64,000 nucleotides of DNA from [Mycobacterium] stephanolepidis. Its GTDB lineage: Bacteria > Actinomycetota > Actinomycetes > Mycobacteriales > Mycobacteriaceae. The translations under genes were made by a program, and so were the position numbers. The DNA is taken from positions 4,030,001-4,094,000 of the forward strand of contig NZ_AP018165.1 of assembly GCF_002356335.1 (NCBI RefSeq), in the 5' to 3' direction. Numbering within the stretch: position 1 is the stretch's first letter; each line of letters starts with the position of its first letter. Under the pieces are notes generated by a model. It was not told the origin of the DNA and did no database searches. It was given only the letters and a program-made list of their open reading frames with translations. This document shows, piece after piece, positions 34,535-42,614 of this stretch.

Positions 34535-34921
34535 ATGGAGATATTGTCCAGCCGAATTTTGTTGCGGCCTAAGGACTATGACGCGACGCTGGCGTTCTAC
34601 CGGGACACCCTGGGGCTCGCCGTCGCGCGCGACTACGGAGCCGGCATGGTGTTTTTCGCCGGACAGTCCCTCATCGAGATCGCTGGGCACGGCCGCGCCG
34701 ATGGTCCCCTTACCGCATTTCCGGGTGCACTCTGGCTCCAGGTACGCGACGTGTACGCGACTCAGACCGACCTGGAGAGTCGCGGCGCCTCGATAAGCCG
34801 TGCCGCGCAGCAGGAGCCGTGGGGCTTGCATGAAATGCACGTCGCAGCACCCGACGGCGTCACCCTGATCTTCGTACAGATACCGCCGGACCACCCACTA
34901 CGCAAAGACACCCGGCGGTAG
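34535..34921 (+). CDS. VOC-superfamily (glyoxalase-like) protein
   Basis: 128 residues from ATG 34535, the same length as Rv0546c; a GTG at 34514 is possible. It has the beta-alpha-beta-beta-beta pattern of one vicinal-oxygen-chelate module duplicated: LLRPKDYDATLAFYRDTLGLAV, then FFAGQSLIEIAG and a C-terminal GLHEMHVAAPDGVTLIFVQ. Metal ligands likely include His in MHVAAPDG and Glu in SLIEI. Function not known. The last codons and the stop form part of a strong hairpin (34904-34939). Confidence 0.85.
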   Translation: MEILSSRILLRPKDYDATLAFYRDTLGLAVARDYGAGMVFFAGQSLIEIAGHGRADGPLTAFPGALWLQVRDVYATQTDLESRGASISRAAQQEPWGLHEMHVAAPDGVTLIFVQIPPDHPLRKDTRR

Positions 34922-34939
34922 CTTCCGCCGGGTGTCTTT
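34904..34939. terminator. Bidirectional terminator overlapping the VOC stop codon
   Basis: AAAGACACCCGGCGG (34904-34918) and CCGCCGGGTGTCTTT (34925-34939) form a perfect 15-base stem with a six-base loop. The loop holds the TAG stop of the VOC gene, and the final codons form the stem. The T tract suits the plus strand, and the A tract at the other end suits the minus-strand gene at 34951. Confidence 0.85.
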
Positions 34940-34950
34940 GGTTGGTCGCG

Positions 34951-35232
34951 TTACTTCTTGACGAACGGGAAGAAGTCGAAGCCCGTGTGGTGGATGATCG
35001 TCGTCCGGGTGATCCACAGCAGCGCGAGGACGACAACCGCTCCGACCAGAGTGAAGAGCGCCACCCCCAGGAACTTCACGGCCGGGTTGGGTGCGGTGAC
35101 CGTGCCGTCGTCATTGGCGCCGCCCACACCCGAGGAGTAGGCGACCAGGCCCGCCGCGAAGACCGCGGGCAGGCCCGCACCGAGGACCAACCCAACAACG
35201 AGCACCTTGCCGATGGCTTCCAAGTAGTTCAT
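34951..35232 (-). CDS. Small two-helix membrane protein (Rv0544c-like)
   Basis: 93 residues. Two membrane helices lie at about 6-30 and 53-74 (KVLVVGLVLGAGLPAVFAAGL and FLGVALFTLVGAVVVLALLW), joined by a polar loop with Asp pairs. It ends in FFPFVKK. It lies 30 bases after pitA on the same strand and is conserved beside it in mycobacteria. It is probably a small accessory subunit or stabiliser of the phosphate transporter; this is inferred from position. Confidence 0.85.
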   Translation of the reverse strand: MNYLEAIGKVLVVGLVLGAGLPAVFAAGLVAYSSGVGGANDDGTVTAPNPAVKFLGVALFTLVGAVVVLALLWITRTTIIHHTGFDFFPFVKK

Positions 35233-35262
35233 TGAGGATTCCTTCTTTTCGCTGGGGTTGGG

Positions 35263-36546
35263 TTAGACCGAGGCCGTGTCGTTGGCGGAGTCCTTCTTCG
35301 AGGCATCCTTGCCCTCGACGGACGCGTCGGCCTTGGCCTCGCGGACATCGGCGGGCACCACCGAGTTGGTGGAGTCGTCCCAATCGGCGTTGACGTTGCT
35401 GGAGTCGACCTTCTCCTGCTGAGCACGCCACCACATGTAACCGGAGAGTACGACGAGCAGGGCGAAGATGATCAGGTCACCGACCATCGGAGTGGTGAGG
35501 TCGCCGACGGCCTTGGAGAGCCAGTAGGACAGCGCGCCGACGATACCGGCGGCGGGCAAGGTGACCAGCCAGGCCAGCACCATGCGACCCGCCACGGCCC
35601 AGCGCACCTCGGCACCGGGCTTGCCGACACCGCTGCCCAGGATGGAGCCGGTGGCCACGTGTGTGGTGGACAGAGCCATACCGGCGGCACTGGAGCTCAG
35701 GATGATCGCGGCCGAGGACGCTTCGGCCGCGAGACCCTGCGGGGACTCGATCTCGACGAGGCCCTTGCCCAGGGTGCGGATGACGCGCCACCCGCCGAGG
35801 TAGGTGCCGAGGCCGATCGCGAGCGCGCAGCTGGCGATGATCCAGAACGGCAGGCCCGTCTCCTTGACGTTTCCGGTCAGGTGGCCGGTGGTGATGAGCG
35901 CCAGGGCGATGACGCCCATGGTCTTCTGTGCGTCGTTGGTTCCGTGCGATAGCGCAACCAGGGACGCGGTGGCGATCTGGCCCCAGCGGAAGCCCTCTTC
36001 GCGGCGCTTCTTCACCACGTTGCGGGTGAGGCGGTAGACCAGCCAAGTACCGGCCGCGGCGACCAGACCCGCGATGAGGGGTGCGGCGAACGCGGGGATG
36101 ATGACCTTCTGCAGGATGCCGTCCCACTTCACGCCCGAGAGGCCGATGGCGGCGAGGGCCGCACCGATAAGGCCACCGAAGAGCGCGTGCGACGAGCTGG
36201 ACGGAATACCGAAGAGCCAGGTCAGCAGGTTCCACAGAATGCCGCCGATGAGACCGGCGAAGATGATCGTCAGGCCCATGGACGGGGTGATGTTGGGCAG
36301 CAGGTGACCAGTCTTGCTGTCTTGCACCTTGATGACCGAGGTGGTCACCGTGACGGCGACCTCGACAGAGAGGAAGGCGCCGACAAGGTTCAGGACGCCG
36401 GCGAGCAGAACCGCGGTCTTGGGCTTGAGCGCACCCGTTGCGATGGACGTCGCCATGGCGTTACCGGTGTCATGAAACCCGTTGGTGAAGTCGAAGGCCA
36501 GTGCCGTTGCGATCAACAGCACCAGAATGATCATGGTTGCGTCCAT
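35263..36546 (-). CDS. pitA: Low-affinity inorganic phosphate transporter
   Basis: 427 residues. It has about ten membrane helices with the duplicated PHO4/Pit signature: FDFTNGFHDTGNAMATSIATG (19-39) and, in the second half, ALSHGTNDAQKTMGVIALAL. It moves metal-phosphate with protons across the cytoplasmic membrane. The C-terminal 45 residues are charged and disordered. It corresponds to Rv0545c and is cotranscribed with the small membrane protein downstream. An 11-base direct repeat resembling a Pho box lies in its upstream region (36641-36662). Confidence 0.95.
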   Translation of the reverse strand: MDATMIILVLLIATALAFDFTNGFHDTGNAMATSIATGALKPKTAVLLAGVLNLVGAFLSVEVAVTVTTSVIKVQDSKTGHLLPNITPSMGLTIIFAGLIGGILWNLLTWLFGIPSSSSHALFGGLIGAALAAIGLSGVKWDGILQKVIIPAFAAPLIAGLVAAAGTWLVYRLTRNVVKKRREEGFRWGQIATASLVALSHGTNDAQKTMGVIALALITTGHLTGNVKETGLPFWIIASCALAIGLGTYLGGWRVIRTLGKGLVEIESPQGLAAEASSAAIILSSSAAGMALSTTHVATGSILGSGVGKPGAEVRWAVAGRMVLAWLVTLPAAGIVGALSYWLSKAVGDLTTPMVGDLIIFALLVVLSGYMWWRAQQEKVDSSNVNADWDDSTNSVVPADVREAKADASVEGKDASKKDSANDTASV

Positions 36547-36640
36547 GGCGCTAATTCTGGGGTAAAGGCCTTGACTTTGACCAGCTGATGGACCGGCAAG
36601 TTTGGGCGCTGACCGGCCAGTTTGATATTTCCCGCAAGGA

Positions 36641-36662
36641 GTTCACATTCCGTTAACCTTCC
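36641..36662. promoter_or_regulatory. Pho-box-like direct repeat
   Basis: GTTCACATTCC (36641-36651) and GTTAACCTTCC (36652-36662) match in nine of eleven positions with an 11-base period. This is the pattern bound by phosphate-response regulators of actinobacteria (RegX3/PhoP type). It lies in the 260-base gap between the divergent pitA and DUF3349/menE genes, so it could act on either. Confidence 0.6.
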
Positions 36663-36806
36663 GGGTGCTGACTATTCGAACTGCACGCGGGCTTCTTGGC
36701 TGATTGCGGTTAGTTTTGCCTGGCGACAACACCAACCAACAGCACTACCATCCGTACCAGTCGATACGAATAGGACGGCCGCCCGTCCCTACAGGAGTTT
36801 GAGGCC

Positions 36807-37148
36807 GTGAACGCATTTCTGAGCAAGATCGTCACCTGGCTTCGGGCGGGATACCCCGAAGGTGTCCCGCCACCGGACTATGTCCCGCTGTTGGCATTGC
36901 TCGGCCGCAGGTTGAGTAATGACGAGGTCAAGACCGTGGCCCGTGAACTGATGGCCCGCGGCGACTTCGACAACATCGACATCGCCGTGCTGATCACCCA
37001 GGTCACCGATGAACTGCCGACCAGCGACGACATCGAGCGCGTCCGCGAGCGACTGGCGAAAAAGGGTTGGCCCCTGGATGATCCGCGCGAGCCCGCGGAC
37101 CATCGTGACGAACCGGGCTCCGGTCAGGCCACCGACCACCCGGCGTGA
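36807..37148 (+). CDS. DUF3349 protein
   Basis: 113 residues from GTG 36807. It contains the DUF3349 pattern: FLSKIVTWLRAGYPEGVPPPDYVPLLALL, then RRLSNDEVKTVARELM and a short helical middle. The structure of the Rv0543c protein family is a small helical bundle; the role is unknown. The last codons overlap the menE start (GTG 37145, four bases), so menE is translated in coupling with it. The C-terminal 25 residues are disordered and acidic. Confidence 0.9.
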   Translation: MNAFLSKIVTWLRAGYPEGVPPPDYVPLLALLGRRLSNDEVKTVARELMARGDFDNIDIAVLITQVTDELPTSDDIERVRERLAKKGWPLDDPREPADHRDEPGSGQATDHPA

Positions 37149-38293
37149 CCCGGTTACTGCGCGCCCTGCCCGTACCCAGCGGGCAGACCATGCTCGGCCT
37201 GCTCCCACGCCTGGCGGAACTGCTGGACGGTCGAGGCGACGCAGTGCTGCCCGTACCTGCCGATGACGCCGATCAGGCACATTTCCTCGCCTCCGAACTC
37301 GCCGCCGACGAACCGATCGCCGAGGATGTCGCGGTGGTGGTGTCAACCTCCGGCACCACCGGAAAACCCAAGGGCGCCATGCTCACAGGGGATGCGCTGG
37401 CCGCCAGTGGTGCCGCGACGCACGCCCGCCTGGGCGGGGCCGGCCAATGGCTGCTGGCGCTGCCACCCCATCACATCGCCGGAATGCAGGTGCTGCTGCG
37501 CAGCATCCAGGCGGGAACCGAACCCGTGGTCCTCGACGTCTCGACGGGCTTTTCGCTACCCGACTTCGTGCGCGCCGCCGCCGAGATGACCGGAACTCGT
37601 CGATACATCTCCTTGGTGGCAATACAGCTGGCCAAGGCATTGGAAGACCCCGCCGCGTCAGAGGCGCTCGCATCCTTTGACGCGGTCCTCTTGGGCGGTG
37701 GTCCGCTACCCGCGCCCGTCGCCATCAGGGCGGCGCAGGCGCGTGTCCCGGTGATCCGGACCTACGGCATGAGCGAAACCTGCGGCGGATGCGTGTACGA
37801 CGGCGTGGCACTCAGCGGAGTCCAGGTGCGCATCGGAGCGGAGGGCCAGATCAGCCTCGGTGGCGCCACAGTGGCATCGGGCTATCGAAATATTCTGAAC
37901 CACAAGGCATTTGCGGAGCCCGGATGGTTCCACACCGATGACTTCGGCGAGCTGCACGATGGCCGGCTGCGGGTCCTGGGTCGACTGGACGAGGCCATCG
38001 GCACCGGCGGGCTCACCGTCGTTCCGCAGGTGGTGGAGGCCGCCCTGGCCACTCACCCGCTGGTCGCCGAATGCGCGGTATTCGGCGTACCCGATGATCG
38101 GCTTGGCCAGCGCGTCGCCGTGGCGGTGGTGCCTTCGCCGGAGGGCACTCCGACGCTGGAGGATCTGCGGGCCCATGTCACCGCGTCTCTGGAAGACACC
38201 GCCGCCCCGCGCGAGTTGCATCTCCTCGACGAACTACCCCGGCGCGGGATCGGGAAACTAGACCGCCGCGCTCTCGTCAAACGCTTCTCTTGA
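37145..38293 (+). CDS. menE: o-Succinylbenzoate-CoA ligase
   Basis: 382 residues from GTG 37145. It is an ANL-superfamily acyl-CoA ligase activating o-succinylbenzoate for MenB. Motifs are the P-loop VVSTSGTTGKPKGAM, RTYGMSETCGG, GWFHTDDFGEL and the adenylation Lys371 in RGIGKLDRR. It is short for an ANL enzyme because the N-terminal subdomain is reduced, as in mycobacterial MenE (Rv0542c). It overlaps the DUF3349 gene by four bases. A SoxR-like promoter begins just before its stop. Confidence 0.95.
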   Translation: MTRLLRALPVPSGQTMLGLLPRLAELLDGRGDAVLPVPADDADQAHFLASELAADEPIAEDVAVVVSTSGTTGKPKGAMLTGDALAASGAATHARLGGAGQWLLALPPHHIAGMQVLLRSIQAGTEPVVLDVSTGFSLPDFVRAAAEMTGTRRYISLVAIQLAKALEDPAASEALASFDAVLLGGGPLPAPVAIRAAQARVPVIRTYGMSETCGGCVYDGVALSGVQVRIGAEGQISLGGATVASGYRNILNHKAFAEPGWFHTDDFGELHDGRLRVLGRLDEAIGTGGLTVVPQVVEAALATHPLVAECAVFGVPDDRLGQRVAVAVVPSPEGTPTLEDLRAHVTASLEDTAAPRELHLLDELPRRGIGKLDRRALVKRFS

Positions 38294-38320
38294 CCTCAAG
38301 CTCGCTTGAGTTCATAGCGT
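38290..38320 (+). promoter_or_regulatory. SoxR/MerR-type promoter before the cupin gene
   Basis: TTGACC (38290-38295) and TAGCGT (38315-38320) are spaced by 19 bases. Centred between them is the dyad CTCAAGC-TC-GCTTGAG (38295-38310). The CCTCAAG-N4-CTTGAG core equals the SoxR box of E. coli soxS. Long 19-base spacers are the hallmark of MerR-family activation. The ATG at 38327 sits at the expected start point, suggesting a leaderless message. Confidence 0.7.
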
Positions 38321-38326
38321 TGTCCC

Positions 38327-38845
38327 ATGACACGTGAAGAGTTTGTGCCAGGCTGCGCGCCTCTGGTTCGGCGCAGTGATCGCGAGATCCTCAGCACCGC
38401 AGCCGGGAACGCGACCGGGCTGGTGATGGATTCCGACGCGACCGGTGGGGCGGTCAGCGTCCTGAGCATCTACCTGCCCAAAGGCGCCGACGGCGCGGCG
38501 CCGCACTTCCACACCCGATCCACCGAGCTGTTCTATCTGGTGTCGGGGCGACTGGAACTACTGGCAGGAGATCGCATCGAGGTTCTGGAACAGGGCGACA
38601 CGCTGTTGGTTCCTCAGCGGATGCCGCACGCGTTCGCTGCCACACCGGACAGCCATGCCAACATCTTCACGGTGCTCTCCCCCGGAGTCCAGCGCTTCGA
38701 CTACTTCCGGCTGCTGGACCGAATCGTGCACAGCCAGGCCGATATCAGCGAGCTGCGGGCGTCGCAGGAGACCTACGACAACCACTTTGTGGAAAGCGCG
38801 GTGTGGTCTGCGGGGCGTGGCCTGTCGGCGCTGGATGCCCCATAG
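38327..38845 (+). CDS. Cupin-domain protein, probably redox-induced
   Basis: 172 residues. It is a single cupin with the metal-binding box PHFHTRSTELFYLVSGRLELL (His, His, Glu) and the second box PHAFAATPDSHANIF. The rest is helical (YFRLLDRIVHSQADISELRASQE). Such proteins include dioxygenases acting on quinols and flavonoids, as well as non-enzymatic binders. The promoter carries a SoxR-type box, so expression in response to redox-cycling compounds is likely. It converges with the SRPBCC gene (stops adjoin at 38845/38846). Confidence 0.85.
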   Translation: MTREEFVPGCAPLVRRSDREILSTAAGNATGLVMDSDATGGAVSVLSIYLPKGADGAAPHFHTRSTELFYLVSGRLELLAGDRIEVLEQGDTLLVPQRMPHAFAATPDSHANIFTVLSPGVQRFDYFRLLDRIVHSQADISELRASQETYDNHFVESAVWSAGRGLSALDAP

Positions 38846-39304
38846 TCACGCGGCCTCGGCGACCGCCTTGATCCGATTGAGGGTCTCCCGCATGCCGTTA
38901 CGGTTGGTGCGTCCGCGCGCCCAGCCGAGCAGCGCCCAGTAGATGCGCAGCGGCAATGTCGGTGTCAGTTCAAAGGATTCGGTGACATCGGTGCCGTCGC
39001 CGGCGGGCTCGAAGCGATAACGCCAGGTGTTCACCGTCTTGCCGTTGGGCCAGAGCACGGCGAAACCAAAGGAGCGATCGCGGTCGCACTCGACGATCCG
39101 GCACACCGTCCAGTAGACGGGCCCCTTCTGGTTGCGCTTCACATGGCCACGGAACCGCACGCCCACCGCGGGGCCGGTGGCGCCGTCGAGCCATTCGGCC
39201 TCGAACGTCTCTGGACTGAACTTTCCCGTGTTGGTGATATCGCTGACCAGTTCCCAGATCTTGTCGGCGGGAGCCGCGATGTGCACGGTAACCGAATCAC
39301 GCAT
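38846..39304 (-). CDS. SRPBCC-family (polyketide-cyclase-like) protein
   Basis: 152 residues from ATG 39304; the open frame extends to 39358 but would cover the divergent gene's start. It has the START/Bet v1-like pattern: VTVHIAAPADKIWELVSDITNTGKFSP, a central WTVCRIVECDRDRSFGF, and a long C-terminal helix (WALLGWARGRTNRNGMRETLNRIKAVAEAA). Such proteins hold hydrophobic ligands in a cavity; the role is not known. It is divergent from the pyridoxamine-oxidase-like gene. Confidence 0.87.
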   Translation of the reverse strand: MRDSVTVHIAAPADKIWELVSDITNTGKFSPETFEAEWLDGATGPAVGVRFRGHVKRNQKGPVYWTVCRIVECDRDRSFGFAVLWPNGKTVNTWRYRFEPAGDGTDVTESFELTPTLPLRIYWALLGWARGRTNRNGMRETLNRIKAVAEAA

Positions 39305-39350
39305 GGCGTTACGGTACCCGCGATGATTCTCGGTGACGGGCCGGGTCTGT

Positions 39351-39854
39351 ATGACCATGACCCTTACCCCTCATTTCGACCAGCGGTTCAGCGAGCCCGG
39401 CGCGGCGGCACCCGCCTGGAGTGACGTGTCGGCGCTGCTTGCCGCCGCCGAGCTGTACTGGATCACCACCGTGCGCGCCGACGGCAGCCCGCATATGACT
39501 CCGCTCGTCGGCCTGTGGCGTGACGACTCATTCGTGTTCTGCACGGGCCCCACCGAGCAGAAGGCCCGCAATCTCGACGCGAACCGCACCGTGGCCGTCG
39601 CGACCGGTGTCAATACGTGGAATGACGGTCACGACGTCGTGGTCGAGGGAGCGGCCGAGCGCGTCACCGATGCCGCAGCCCTGCAGAGTCTCGCAGACGC
39701 ATATCTCGAAAAGTACGGCGAAGATTGGACATTCACGCCGAGTGAGGGCGGCTTCGGCGAGGGCGATCAGTTCGCGGTCGTATACACGGTGGCGCCGTCG
39801 AAGGTGCTTTCCTTTACCAAGAACCCACACGGACAAACGCGTTACGCCCGCTAG
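39351..39854 (+). CDS. Pyridoxamine 5'-phosphate-oxidase-like split-barrel protein
   Basis: 167 residues from ATG 39351 (a second ATG at 39357). It has the flavin/F420 split-barrel pattern LYWITTVRADGSPHMTPLVGLWRDDSFVFCTGP with KARNLDANRTVAVATG. These proteins bind FMN or F420 and may act as reductases. The C-terminal part is hydrophilic (KYGEDWTFTPSEGGFGEGDQ). It converges with the MTA phosphorylase gene with a four-base stop overlap (39851-39854). Cofactor choice cannot be decided here. Confidence 0.85.
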   Translation: MTMTLTPHFDQRFSEPGAAAPAWSDVSALLAAAELYWITTVRADGSPHMTPLVGLWRDDSFVFCTGPTEQKARNLDANRTVAVATGVNTWNDGHDVVVEGAAERVTDAAALQSLADAYLEKYGEDWTFTPSEGGFGEGDQFAVVYTVAPSKVLSFTKNPHGQTRYAR

Positions 39855-40624
39855 GGAAGCTCGATCGGCAGCGTGACGCCGTCATGCGCGCGGCAGTGTC
39901 CGCAGGTGTCGACGGATTCGGTCGCGGTGACGGCGGAGCGCACCAAATCCTTGAATCCGCCGATGTTGCGTTCGAACTCGGCGAACACGTCTACCGCACG
40001 GACCCCTTGCCCGTGTTCAATTCCAGCGTCCAGATCGGTGACCAAGGCGATTGCGGCATAGCAGATTTCGAGTTCACGAGCCAGCACCGCCTCGGGGTAT
40101 CCCGTCATGTTGACCAGGGTGAAACCCTGCGAGGCGTACCAGCGACTTTCGGCCCGAGTCGAGAACCGCGGCCCCTGCACCACCACCATCGTGCCGCCAT
40201 CCACAGCCTCGGGTTGCAGCGATACGGCGCGCAACCCCGGGCAGTACGGGTCGGCGAATTCCACATGGATACCGCCGCTGTCGAAGAAGGTCTGCTCGCG
40301 TCCACTGGTGCGATCGACCAGCTGATCGGGTACCACGATGGTGCCAGGACCCAGATCAGGGGTGAGACTGCCCACCGCGCACGGCGCAAAGACCCGGCGC
40401 ACACCGAGCGCGCGCAGCGCCCACATATTGGCGCGGTAGGGCACAGTGTGTGGCGAGAACTCGTGGCGACTGCCGTGCCGAGGCAGAAATGCCACCTCAC
40501 GCTCTCCCACCAGCCCAACCGTGATGGGCGCGCTGGGCTGACCGTACGGCGTCGTCGGGGTGACGGTCCGCACCGGTTTGTCGAAGAACGAATAGAAACC
40601 GCTTCCACCTATCACCGCGAGCAT
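39851..40624 (-). CDS. mtnP: S-methyl-5'-thioadenosine phosphorylase
   Basis: 257 residues from ATG 40624; TTG 40642 would add six residues and match the M. tuberculosis start (Rv0535). The fold is that of purine nucleoside phosphorylase type I. Visible are VIGGSGFY (phosphate loop), FLPRHGSRHEFSPHTVPYRANMWA and GPRFSTRAES, NMTGYPEAVLARE (purine/ribose site), and VTDLDAG. It splits methylthioadenosine into adenine and methylthioribose-1-phosphate, salvaging the by-product of polyamine and SAM reactions. Its upstream 300 bases are non-coding. Confidence 0.93.
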   Translation of the reverse strand: MLAVIGGSGFYSFFDKPVRTVTPTTPYGQPSAPITVGLVGEREVAFLPRHGSRHEFSPHTVPYRANMWALRALGVRRVFAPCAVGSLTPDLGPGTIVVPDQLVDRTSGREQTFFDSGGIHVEFADPYCPGLRAVSLQPEAVDGGTMVVVQGPRFSTRAESRWYASQGFTLVNMTGYPEAVLARELEICYAAIALVTDLDAGIEHGQGVRAVDVFAEFERNIGGFKDLVRSAVTATESVDTCGHCRAHDGVTLPIELP

Positions 40625-40642
40625 GCCGTCATTGTCGTGCAA

Positions 40643-40932
40643 CACCCCGGCCTGCGGCCAATTGGGTGCGTTGCACAACCCTCAAACAATTAGTCGCCAA
40701 AACACCTGCAACAGTTCCCGACAAATCTGGGCAGGCATCTTGTCAACCACACCACGAAATCGACTGAATGTTGCTGTCGCTCAACAATGTAGAGAATGTC
40801 ACCGTTCCCGGCAGTGGCATGGATCAGATACGAATTGCTGACGGAAAATCGGGCTTTTCGGTCAATAACGCCGTTCTGGCAGACTCGCTCCGGCGACCTT
40901 GACGCATCCCCCACCACGTCTACCGTGGAGGA
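40643..40932. other. 290-base non-coding gap with a promoter for the SOD gene
   Basis: No open frame of note. A -35 TTGACG (40899-40904), 16-base spacer and -10 TACCGT (40921-40926) end seven bases before GTG 40933. The rest is relatively AT-rich and holds the mtnP promoter on the other strand; no dyad of note was seen. Confidence 0.5.
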
Positions 40933-41685
40933 GTGAATTCGATTGGGCATCAACTACATCGAAGACAATTCCTAATGTTGACCGCGTCGGCCGCGGGAGC
41001 CCTCACGCTCGCATCATGCGCCGATGAACCGCGGGGAGGTACGCCGCCGAAAGAGGAGAAAACCAGCGTGTATACATTGCCGAATCTCGACTGGGATTAC
41101 TCGGCCCTGGAGCCGCATATCTCCGGCGAAATCAACCAACTGCACCACGACAAACATCACGCCGCCTACGTCAAGGGTGCCAACGACGCCGTGGAGCAGC
41201 TTGCCGAGGCCCGCGAGAAGGCCGACAACGCCGCAATCGTGCTGCTGGAAAAGAATCTCGCCTTCAATCTCGGCGGCCACGTGAACCACTCGATCTGGTG
41301 GAAGAACCTCTCTCCGAATGGCGGCGATAAGCCGCAGGGTGACCTGGCAGCCGCCATCGATCAGCAGTTCGGCAGCTTCGACAAGTTCCGCGACCAGTTC
41401 TCCGCGGCGGCCAACGGTGTTCAGGGGTCGGGCTGGGCATGGCTCGGATACGACACCCTCGGCAAGAAACTCCTGACGTTCCAGATGTACGACCAACAAG
41501 CCAACGTGCCGTTCGGCACGATTCCCCTTCTCGGCTTGGACGTCTTCGAACATGCCTACTACCTGCAGTACAAGAACGTGAAGGCCGACTACATCAAGGC
41601 CTTCTGGAATGTGGTGAACTGGGCCGACGTCCAGGCTCGTTTCTCGGCAGCGGTATCGAAGACCGCAGGACTCATCTTCCCGTAG
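40933..41685 (+). CDS. Exported Fe/Mn superoxide dismutase with Tat lipoprotein signal
   Basis: 250 residues from GTG 40933. The N-terminus has twin Arg10-Arg11 (HRRQFLML), a hydrophobic stretch and a lipobox TLASC with Cys29. This is a Tat-type lipoprotein signal joined by a Pro/Glu-rich linker to a complete SodA domain. Ligands are His71, His119, Asp203 and His207. The SodA part ([18 protein letters not shown] onward) closely follows the M. tuberculosis enzyme, which has no signal. A GAGGAG at 41053-41058 precedes an in-frame GTG (41068, Val46) exactly where the leaderless enzyme would start, so a cytosolic form is possible. Menaquinone gene menA follows. Confidence 0.88.
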   Translation: MNSIGHQLHRRQFLMLTASAAGALTLASCADEPRGGTPPKEEKTSVYTLPNLDWDYSALEPHISGEINQLHHDKHHAAYVKGANDAVEQLAEAREKADNAAIVLLEKNLAFNLGGHVNHSIWWKNLSPNGGDKPQGDLAAAIDQQFGSFDKFRDQFSAAANGVQGSGWAWLGYDTLGKKLLTFQMYDQQANVPFGTIPLLGLDVFEHAYYLQYKNVKADYIKAFWNVVNWADVQARFSAAVSKTAGLIFP

Positions 41686-41721
41686 CAGGCAATCGGACGC
41701 GGCCATGGCAGGATCGGCCGC

Positions 41722-42594
41722 ATGGCCGGCATCGCGCAGTGGATCGAAGGTTCCCGTCCCCGTACCTGGCCCAACGCGCTGGCACCGGTCATCGCGGGCA
41801 CAGGTGCCGCCGCGGCAGCCGGTAGCCCCGTCTGGTGGAAGGCGCTGCTGGCCCTGGCCGTATCGGTAAGCATGATCATCGGCGTCAACTTCGCCAATGA
41901 CTACTCGGACGGAATTCGCGGAACCGATGACGACCGGGTGGGACCCTTGCGACTGGTCGGCTCCCGGCTGGCATCGCCGTCGGCGGTCAAAACCGTCGCC
42001 ATCGCATTCCTGACCCTCGGTGCCGCTGCGGGATTGGCGCTGTCCATCACCACGGCCTGGTGGCTGGTGGCGGTCGGCGTCGTATGCGTCGCCGGCGCCT
42101 GGTTCTACACCGGAGGTTCGAAACCCTACGGATACAGTGGTTTTGGCGAAATCGCCGTCTTCATATTCTTCGGCCTGGTGGCCGTGCTGGGCACCGAATA
42201 CGTACAGACCTTGACGGTCAGCCCCATCGGTCTGGCACTGGCGGTGGCAATCGGCAGCTTCTCCAGCGCCGTACTGGTGGCCAACAATCTTCGCGATATC
42301 CCCACCGATCGCGAATCCGGCAAGATCACGCTGGCCGTCCGGTTAGGTGATGCACGCACCCGGATCCTGTTCCCGGCGCTGCTCGCCGTCCCGGTTCTGG
42401 TCAGCATCGGCCTGGGTATCGTCCACCCGTGGCACCTGTTGGGGCTGGTGATGCTGCCCCTCATGGTCAAGGCCGCACGCCCAGTCATCACCAAAGCGCA
42501 AGGACCGGAGCTGATCCCGACATTGCGCGACACCGGCCTTGCCATGCTCGGCTGGGCGATTCTCACCGCCTCAGCCCTGACCTGGCTGAGCTAG
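41722..42594 (+). CDS. menA: 1,4-Dihydroxy-2-naphthoate polyprenyltransferase
   Basis: 290 residues. It is a UbiA-superfamily membrane prenyltransferase with about eight helices, attaching the isoprenoid tail to DHNA. The two Asp-rich motifs are [17 protein letters not shown] (59-75) and [14 protein letters not shown]. Length and motifs match Rv0534c, a validated target in M. tuberculosis. It starts at ATG 41722, 37 bases after the SOD gene, and may share its promoter. It converges with the small secreted protein gene. Confidence 0.96.
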   Translation: MAGIAQWIEGSRPRTWPNALAPVIAGTGAAAAAGSPVWWKALLALAVSVSMIIGVNFANDYSDGIRGTDDDRVGPLRLVGSRLASPSAVKTVAIAFLTLGAAAGLALSITTAWWLVAVGVVCVAGAWFYTGGSKPYGYSGFGEIAVFIFFGLVAVLGTEYVQTLTVSPIGLALAVAIGSFSSAVLVANNLRDIPTDRESGKITLAVRLGDARTRILFPALLAVPVLVSIGLGIVHPWHLLGLVMLPLMVKAARPVITKAQGPELIPTLRDTGLAMLGWAILTASALTWLS

Positions 42595-42614
42595 ACCCCT
42601 CGGACTGTGACGTC

